Origin: Bacillota bacterium
GTDB taxonomy: Bacteria > Bacillota_E > Sulfobacillia > Sulfobacillales > Sulfobacillaceae
Reading direction: 5' to 3'
Assembly: GCA_021820165.1 (NCBI GenBank)
Contig: JAKADW010000030.1
Location: 1-11,485 of the forward strand
Length of the DNA stretch: 11,485 bases
The notes beneath the pieces are model-generated. The model saw nothing but the letters and a program-made list of their open reading frames with translations. It did not search any database and was not told the origin of the DNA. A program made the translations under genes and the position numbers. This document shows, piece after piece, positions 5,747 to 11,485 of this stretch; the stretch's first letter is position 1; each line of letters opens with the position of its first letter.

Positions 5747-6718
5747 ATGGCGACCGACTGGAAGCCGACGCCGCCCACCACGCCTCAAACCGTGCCAATG
5801 CGCGCTTCCGGGCTTCCGGGAAAACAGAGCGACCAAGCCCTTGCGCACGCCGCATCACGCCGCGTCACCACGCAAGCGGAAACCGTCGTGCGGCACCGTG
5901 CCGCCTTCCAATCTCTGCGCATTCGTCTCGATGCCTTGGAGATTGATCAGCCTCTCACCTATGAAACGTTGCGCCATCTTCTTCAGATGCTCCCTGAACC
6001 GTCCGCGACGATTCCCTCGGCCGCTGCCTTCGTGCAGTGCGGCGGTTCCCCTTACGACTCGAAAGAACCGGCTTGGGTGCGAGAATCGCCGGAACCCGAC
6101 CGCGCTTTGACATCGGACCCTGCGATTTCCGACGATGTGCTCGCGCGGGCGTGGTTCGACCAGTGGATCACGACGGCGACGGTCAGTCAGCACCTCGCCA
6201 TCTCCCGTGCTCACGCGGCCGACGTCCTGGCCCAATGCCATCCCATCGAAGTCGACAACCCCCACTACCGAAGTGCGGCTCCCATGCGTCTCGTCCGGAT
6301 GTCGTCCATCGAAGCCTGGGCCCAAGAACACGAAATCCTCATCGATCAGTGGAGTCAATCCCTCGCCCGACGACGGGCTCAGCACGCCGAACGACAACAG
6401 CAACGCATGGCCGCGCTTCGTGCCATGCCTCATCAAATGCAACGCATCACGTCCGATCCCGCCCCCGTGGTCTGTTTTTGGTTGAGTTTGCTCAATCGCG
6501 CCGCCAAGGACGCCATTGCCTCATCGAGCAGGTTCTTAGAACCGCGACGTGGTTGTCATCACCTATGCGAGTTTTTTTGCCATGGTGGCTTCGATTATTG
6601 TCCAGCAATTTTTCCTGTTCGGTTTGATGGCCGAAGGGGGCCGTGGACGCGGGCGCAACAACTCGGGGCAAATCATCATGCTCATCTGGCTGGCTTCGTT
6701 TGTGGTCTGGGCGATTAG
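5747..6718 (+). CDS. HTH-like hypothetical protein, 3' end replaced by out-of-frame htpX sequence
   Basis: The frame begins at ATG 5747, or at GTG 5738 overlapping the stop of the nuclease gene (GTGA), which would suggest translational coupling; no binding site decides between them. Up to about residue 263 it looks like a natural protein: a Pro/Thr-rich N-terminus, a helical segment (VVRHRAAFQSLRIRLDALEI), then a winged-HTH-like region near residues 135-195 (a WITTATVSQHLAISRAHAADVL helix pair, then MRLVRMSSIEAWAQEH), then a basic helix rich in Arg and Gln. From about 6540 the same DNA is the htpX gene read in another frame, so the last 59 residues (Cys/His/Gly-rich) are accidental. The true C-terminus is lost or was always short. 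The DNA-binding role, perhaps excisionase-like or replication-associated, is inference. Confidence 0.55.
   Translation: MATDWKPTPPTTPQTVPMRASGLPGKQSDQALAHAASRRVTTQAETVVRHRAAFQSLRIRLDALEIDQPLTYETLRHLLQMLPEPSATIPSAAAFVQCGGSPYDSKEPAWVRESPEPDRALTSDPAISDDVLARAWFDQWITTATVSQHLAISRAHAADVLAQCHPIEVDNPHYRSAAPMRLVRMSSIEAWAQEHEILIDQWSQSLARRRAQHAERQQQRMAALRAMPHQMQRITSDPAPVVCFWLSLLNRAAKDAIASSSRFLEPRRGCHHLCEFFCHGGFDYCPAIFPVRFDGRRGPWTRAQQLGANHHAHLAGFVCGLGD
6531..6543. other. Junction between accessory segment and htpX, marked by a perfect palindrome
   Basis: GGTTCTTAGAACC is a 13-base perfect palindrome with a single central base. htpX homology starts at AAC 6540 (Asn of Asn-Arg-Asp), and the htpX frame meets TAG at 6537-6539 directly before it, so the break falls inside the palindrome. 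This could be a recombinase attachment site, the end of an insertion element or the scar of a rearrangement. Confidence 0.5.
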
Positions 6719-7010
6719 CTATGTGCTGATTCGAATGCTTTCACGATATCGGGAGTACGCGGCCGATCGGGGCTCGGCCATTCTCACCGGGCACCCAGGG
6801 TATCTCGTCAGCGCCCTAACGAAGATTGAGCGCGGCGTCAAGCAGTCCCCCTCACAGGACTTGCGCCAAGCCGAATCCTTTAACGCCTTTTTCATTATGC
6901 CCGCCATCAACAAGGGCAGCTTGATGGAATTCTTGTCAACGCATCCAAACTTCGAACACCGCATGCGCTACTTGGAGCACATTCAGCAGGAAATGAACAA
7001 GGCGCGTTAG
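6540..7010 (+). pseudogene. htpX: Truncated htpX: C-terminal half of an M48 membrane zinc metalloprotease
   Basis: The frame from AAC 6540 reads NRDVVVITYASFFAMV…, the conserved sequence that directly follows the HExxH motif in HtpX. The first half of the protein (roughly 140 residues in normal HtpX, including two membrane segments and the HExxH zinc-binding and catalytic motif) is absent. What remains, 156 residues, has two hydrophobic membrane segments (residues about 5-30 and 44-66), the third zinc ligand Glu in YREYAADRG (codon at 6753), and the C-terminal MEFLSTHPNFEHRMRYL motif. A GTG at 6549 could start translation but no protease could result. HtpX degrades damaged membrane proteins. 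Its stop is 17 bases before pspAB, a known neighbour in Psp systems. Either the 5' half lies at the other end of an integrated element or it has been lost. Confidence 0.85.
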
Positions 7011-7027
7011 CCAGAAGGGGGCCCTCT

Positions 7028-7612
7028 GTGGGATTTTTTGACGCTCTGTTTGGCCGAACCAAGGTCGCCTCCGGTAAAACGGATCAGCTGTTTCAATTGA
7101 GCACGGCAACCTTAGACATCGAATCTCAGTTATCCAGCGTCTTTGCCGGTCGTGCCGCCTTGGTCCTTCGCTCCGTAGACAACGCGGCCTACGACGCGGT
7201 GGAAAAGGAACTCCATGATGTGCTCCAGGTCGGAGGACGCGACCTCCCCGTGGCCGCCACCTCGCATACCGACAACATGGGCTTTCACTGGATGGTCTAT
7301 CAAGCCTCCGAGATCGAAGATGTGATTAATGCCCTACATTTAACGGCGGAAATGATTCAAGAATCGGGATACGGCGACAGCCTCCTCGCCTCGATGATTG
7401 CCTTTGACCATCAAAACCAGGCGCGGAGCCGTGACGGTCGGTGGTATCTCATTTATAGCTACCGCCGCGCCGCATTCTATCCATTCGTGCCCAAGACCGG
7501 CAAAAACCGCGATGTGGCATTTGAGTTTCGGCTCGCCCAAACGTTAAAGACCTCTCTCAAGGTGGAAGCCGACCAAGAACGCTGGTATGCTCTGTGGAAT
7601 CCCCCGCTCTAG
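7028..7612 (+). CDS. pspAB: PspA-associated protein PspAB
   Basis: This encodes a 194-residue protein starting at GTG 7028, with AAGGGGG at 7015-7021 as binding site. The opening GFFDALFGRTK is typical of PspAB, a family found next to HtpX and linked to the phage-shock (PspA) envelope-stress system in Bacteria and Archaea. The fold is mixed alpha/beta, with DNMGFHWMVYQ in the middle and a conserved RDGRWYLIYSYRRAAFYPFVP block at about residues 138-158. There is no signal peptide or membrane segment, so it should be a cytoplasmic or peripheral partner. Its molecular role is not established. It follows the truncated htpX by 17 bases, so it was probably expressed from the htpX promoter, which is now missing from this locus. 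Whether it is still transcribed depends on the upstream segment. Confidence 0.85.
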   Translation: MGFFDALFGRTKVASGKTDQLFQLSTATLDIESQLSSVFAGRAALVLRSVDNAAYDAVEKELHDVLQVGGRDLPVAATSHTDNMGFHWMVYQASEIEDVINALHLTAEMIQESGYGDSLLASMIAFDHQNQARSRDGRWYLIYSYRRAAFYPFVPKTGKNRDVAFEFRLAQTLKTSLKVEADQERWYALWNPPL

Positions 7613-7620
7613 GCAGGATG

Positions 7621-7657
7621 AAAAAACCGCTAAAAAGCAGCCAAACGACGTTGGCTG
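7621..7657 (-). terminator. Intrinsic terminator for minus-strand transcription
   Basis: Read on the minus strand, CAGCCAA (7657-7651) pairs with TTGGCTG (7644-7638) around a 6-base loop and is followed by CTTTTTA, then TTTTTT (7636-7621). This is a good intrinsic terminator for transcripts coming from the pspA-pspAA side. On the plus strand the stem has no T-run, so it would serve pspAB poorly. Confidence 0.65.
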
Positions 7658-7667
7658 TACGCTCTAG

Positions 7668-7880
7668 CAGTCGTGGAGGGGCCTTCTCTTCCGGAACGCT
7701 CCCCCCACCTAACCGTGTCGGGATGGAGCAGGGTCTTGTGCCAGATCCCCCACCAGGCTTCGCTTGGGACCACTCCAAGCCTATATCCTGGTTATAGAGC
7801 CAAGGGTTTGTTTTCTGGCCCTAGTGGCCCACCCGTGTTGGCAGTACCGCCCAGCTCTTGGCTTTAGCTTAAGCAGGGGA
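7668..7880 (-). ncRNA. Candidate structured RNA between pspAA and its terminator
   Basis: About 300 bases between the two convergent psp units hold no convincing gene but several nested inverted repeats: GTGG-x-GGGG (7673-7681) with a C-run plus CCAC (7700-7708); ACCAGG (7752-7757) with CCTGGT (7787-7792); inside it AGGCTT (7755-7760) with AAGCCT (7777-7782), or alternatively GCTTGG (7762-7767) with CCAAGC (7775-7780); and AGCCAAG (7798-7804) with CTTGGCT (7857-7863). Minus-strand orientation is inferred because a T-rich terminator ends the stretch on that strand. It may be a free-standing small RNA or a long 3' untranslated region of the pspA operon. I could not match it to 6S, SRP, tmRNA, RNase P or a known riboswitch by eye. 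Confidence 0.4.
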
Positions 7881-7910
7881 ATGCCCGGCCGTTATGTTCA
7901 AGCCCCGATG

Positions 7911-8177
7911 TCAAAACGAGTCCTTCTCCAGGAGCCGACGGGCGTCTTCCATACTAGTGTCTTCAGGGGGTAGGACGAGATCAGAGGGCTGCAGCACCGC
8001 CTCATCCAACCGCTCCCCTTCCCGGACGACCGCTAAGGCATCGTGGAAGAGATGGTGAAAAGCGTTCCCATCATCTGCTTCTAAGGCAGCCAAAAGATCA
8101 TCATCGATGCGGGTTAGACGGTGATATGCGTCTTCGGAAATGCGATATTGGCCGTCGGCCATAATCCTCACTATCAC
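7911..8177 (-). CDS. pspAA: PspA-associated protein PspAA
   Basis: This encodes an 88-residue protein starting at GTG 8177, whose first bases overlap the pspA stop (GTGA), a translational-coupling arrangement. The start MIVRIMADGQYRIS matches the PspAA family, which typically begins MI(I/V)RI-x2-(E/D)GQY. The rest is helical and acidic (DAYHRLTRIDDDLLAALEADD, then a LDEAVLQPSDLVLPPEDTS loop and a short C-terminal helix). PspAA proteins occur almost always beside pspA and are thought to help PspA-type membrane maintenance; their biochemical action is unknown. No membrane segment or signal peptide is present, so it is cytoplasmic. It is the last gene of the pspA operon, with a terminator about 250 bases downstream. 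Confidence 0.88.
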   Translation of the reverse strand: MIVRIMADGQYRISEDAYHRLTRIDDDLLAALEADDGNAFHHLFHDALAVVREGERLDEAVLQPSDLVLPPEDTSMEDARRLLEKDSF

Positions 8178-8887
8178 CGCGCATCTCCCTTCCCCAGCTC
8201 CTCCTTCATTCGGGCTAACTCCTCTGACACCCCCGTATTGCCGCGCATCTTATTCAATTCATCGCGAATACTGTCACCAGAACCGCCACTGTCCAGGGCC
8301 AAAGCCCCGCTATCGGCCATTTCATCGATCGCCGACGCTCTGGCCTGAAGGGATTGGGTCTTGTCTTGAGCGCGCTCCAAGGCCATATGCAAATCCGCCA
8401 TGTCCTCCCCTAATCCGTGGGTGGCCTCGCCAATGCGGACTTGGGCCTGCGCCGCCGAATACTGCGCCTTAATGACTTCCTTTTGGGTACGAAACTCTTC
8501 CACTTTAGCCTTGAGTTTTTGTTGCAAATCGATCATCCGAGCCTCTTCGCGAGCCAAGTCTTCGATCTGCTTGTCTAACCCCTGCAGTTGTCCTTGCACC
8601 GATTGTTTGCGAGTTAGAGCTTCGGTCGCTAAATCATCTCGACCGGCGGCCACGGCATCGCGAGCATCTTGTTCCCACTGCTGAATCTGCTGCTGCAAAC
8701 GATCGCGCTGCAACTCCACCCGTTTTTTCGATGTCACCACTTCCGCCACGCCCCGACGAATGTTTTGCAGCTGCTCTACCTGCTTTTGGTAGGAGTAATC
8801 CAAGGTTTCTCTGGGGTCTTCGGCCTTATCTAAGGCCGTATTGACCTTGGACTTAAAAATCGTTGAAACTCGCGATAGCAAACCCAT
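8174..8887 (-). CDS. pspA: PspA/IM30 family phage shock protein A
   Basis: This encodes a 237-residue protein. I chose the ATG at 8887 because AGGAGGG lies 7 bases upstream and the family always starts MGLLSRVSTIFKSKVN-like; the frame extends 11 codons further, but without a binding site. The N-terminal amphipathic helix (residues 1-20) should bind stressed membranes, DPRETLDYSYQKQ is the conserved family block, and residues about 25-185 form the long antiparallel coiled coil by which PspA builds rods and rings resembling ESCRT-III. The C-terminus carries a Gly/Ser-rich linker (DSGGSGDS) and a short helix (ELARMKEELGKGD). The length is normal. PspA protects the inner membrane during envelope stress and proton leakage. 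It is divergent from the DUF1540-like gene and leads a two-gene operon with pspAA. Confidence 0.93.
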   Translation of the reverse strand: MGLLSRVSTIFKSKVNTALDKAEDPRETLDYSYQKQVEQLQNIRRGVAEVVTSKKRVELQRDRLQQQIQQWEQDARDAVAAGRDDLATEALTRKQSVQGQLQGLDKQIEDLAREEARMIDLQQKLKAKVEEFRTQKEVIKAQYSAAQAQVRIGEATHGLGEDMADLHMALERAQDKTQSLQARASAIDEMADSGALALDSGGSGDSIRDELNKMRGNTGVSEELARMKEELGKGDAR

Positions 8888-9094
8888 CGTAGGTCCCTCC
8901 TCGGAGACGATATCAACCAACCAATTATCCGTCTATCAACATCCACATCATCAACGCGTCGCTTAAAAGCTTGGTTGTCTTCAGTATATGCTTCTGGCTT
9001 CATGAAACACAACCGACCCCGACCGTATGATTTCCATCCTTGAAGCCACACTAGCATCCATCAACATAGCACTCAAGACAAAGGAGGGTTCCCG
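8888..9094. promoter_or_regulatory. Divergent intergenic region of pspA and the DUF1540-like gene
   Basis: These 207 bases must carry both promoters. For pspA (minus) the best guess is TTGATG (8954-8949) and GATAAT (8929-8924), but the 19-base spacing is long. For the plus-strand gene TTGAAG (9040-9045) lacks a good -10. GGCTTCA (8996-9002) and TGAAGCC (9041-9047) are perfect inverted 7-base arms 38 bases apart and could be an operator. GTTGAT-type words are repeated upstream of pspA. Confidence 0.3.
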
Positions 9095-11004
<1,910 letters not shown>

Positions 11005-11047
11005 CTAACCACCCATTGATCATTTTGCTCAAGAAAAAGGACGGCGG

Positions 11048-11341
11048 CTATTGCCAGCTGTCCTCGTTCTCAGACTCTTCACCTTCATCGCTCTCTTGAG
11101 TCACACGTTCTCGCATCGAAGCCTTGCCCGAACCATGCGAGGCCCATTCCTTAAGCCCCCACTCCGTGTTGCCACGATACTGAAAGCGGATGTCCATGTT
11201 CAGTTCGGTGTAAATTTGAGACACGCGTCTGGGCTCCCGGTCTTGTCCTAAACGGTCCAAAATCTCATCGAGTAGATCGTGGACCTCGATCGGCTGGCCT
11301 TTTGCTTTCAAGATGTCGAAGGCGACATCGGTGGCCCGCAT
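11048..11341 (-). CDS. rpoE: DNA-directed RNA polymerase delta subunit, short form
   Basis: This encodes a 97-residue protein starting at ATG 11341, with GGAGG 6 bases upstream. Residues 1-70 form the HARE-HTH domain of RpoE: AFDILKAKGQPIEVHDLLDEILDRLG, then RVSQIYTELNMDIRFQYRGNTEWGLKEW. The C-terminus is the acidic tail (ESDEGEESENED), here only about 15-20 residues instead of the long tail (about 80) of B. subtilis delta, so the total is well below the usual 170 or so. The delta subunit helps polymerase recycle and lowers non-specific binding; the tail acts as a nucleic-acid mimic, so a short tail may mean a weaker recycling effect (inference). It heads the rpoE-pyrG unit with a good promoter upstream. 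Confidence 0.93.
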   Translation of the reverse strand: MRATDVAFDILKAKGQPIEVHDLLDEILDRLGQDREPRRVSQIYTELNMDIRFQYRGNTEWGLKEWASHGSGKASMRERVTQESDEGEESENEDSWQ

Positions 11342-11358
11342 ACCACACCTCCAGCTTT

Positions 11359-11387
11359 AGGTGGTTTTCCCGAGTATTATACCACCT
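11359..11387 (-). promoter_or_regulatory. Extended -10 promoter of rpoE-pyrG inside an inverted repeat
   Basis: On the minus strand TATAAT (11381-11376) is preceded by TG plus one base, a perfect extended -10; no good -35 lies at 16-18 bases. AGGTGGT (11387-11381 on the minus strand) and ACCACCT (11365-11359) form perfect 7-base arms around 15 bases, flanking the -10 and the likely start site. This looks like an operator, or an RNA hairpin at the very start of the transcript. Confidence 0.65.
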
Positions 11388-11451
11388 CCGCCTAAAAACA
11401 CGCCTCCGTCCAAGAAAATGGAAAAGTCCTGAGCCTCTGCATATTTTCGCA

Positions 11452-11475
11452 GAAATCGCTCCCGAGCGCGATTTC
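11452..11475. other. Inverted repeat upstream of the rpoE promoter
   Basis: GAAATCGC (11452-11459) and GCGATTTC (11468-11475) are perfect 8-base arms around an 8-base loop. No T-run follows on either strand. It may end the unseen upstream gene or bind a regulator; another short stem (TCTGC…GCAGA) sits just beside it. Confidence 0.45.
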
Positions 11476-11485
11476 AAGCCGCCAA

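Noticed and set aside
6470..6543. Right end of an IS200/IS605-type (TnpB) insertion sequence at the htpX break
   Set aside because: A palindrome at the junction is suggestive, but no transposase gene lies next to it and I cannot verify a known terminal sequence; left as an alternative explanation of the junction.
7840..7855. T-box-like GGGCGGTACTGC on the minus strand
   Set aside because: The core differs from the T-box consensus at key bases and the minus-strand sequence downstream is a terminator, not an aminoacyl-tRNA-synthetase or amino-acid gene.

Overview
This window looks like a chromosome segment of a GC-rich, Gram-positive type bacterium (Bacillota). The main evidence is rpoE (RNA polymerase delta subunit) directly upstream of pyrG (CTP synthase), a Bacillota arrangement, together with strong AGGAGG ribosome binding sites, frequent GTG starts and a DUF1540-like cysteine protein. 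A thermoacidophilic Sulfobacillus-like host is a reasonable guess from the overall flavour. That is inference and was not tested by any search.

The window has two parts that meet at about position 6540. The left part (1-6539) looks like an accessory or mobile segment, all on the plus strand. In order it holds: the end of a gene with an HTH-like C-terminus; a 372-residue protein of unknown function; a Cro/CI-type (XRE) regulator; about 1 kb without protein genes that carries strong hairpins, one tRNA-Trp-like gene and two tandem tRNA-like genes with shrunken anticodon arms; a gene joining a ParB-like N-terminal region to an HNH nuclease domain; another unknown protein; an Rpn/PDDEXK-family nuclease; and an HTH-like protein whose frame runs across the junction. 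A 64-base repeat occurs upstream of the XRE gene and again just upstream of the tandem tRNA-like genes.

The right part (6540-11485) is ordinary chromosome. It opens in the middle of htpX: only the C-terminal half of this M48 membrane protease remains, starting at the Asn-Arg-Asp that normally follows the HExxH zinc motif, so the catalytic motif is missing. A 13-base perfect palindrome sits on the break. Intact pspAB follows. Convergent to it is a pspA-pspAA operon, with a roughly 300-base structured non-coding stretch and a minus-strand terminator between them. Next are a DUF1540-like gene that overlaps the 3' end of pyrG by 22 bases, then pyrG and rpoE, both on the minus strand, with a good extended -10 promoter upstream of rpoE embedded in an inverted repeat.

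Together, the right side combines an envelope-stress (Psp) module with nucleotide-synthesis and transcription genes. The left side reads as a mobile or plasmid-like island that disrupted the Psp-linked protease htpX, either by integration or by a deletion or rearrangement that fused island and chromosome. The most unusual items are the two anticodon-arm-shortened tRNA-like genes, the htpX junction, the 64-base repeat, the ParB-HNH fusion and the structured RNA candidate between the two psp transcription units.
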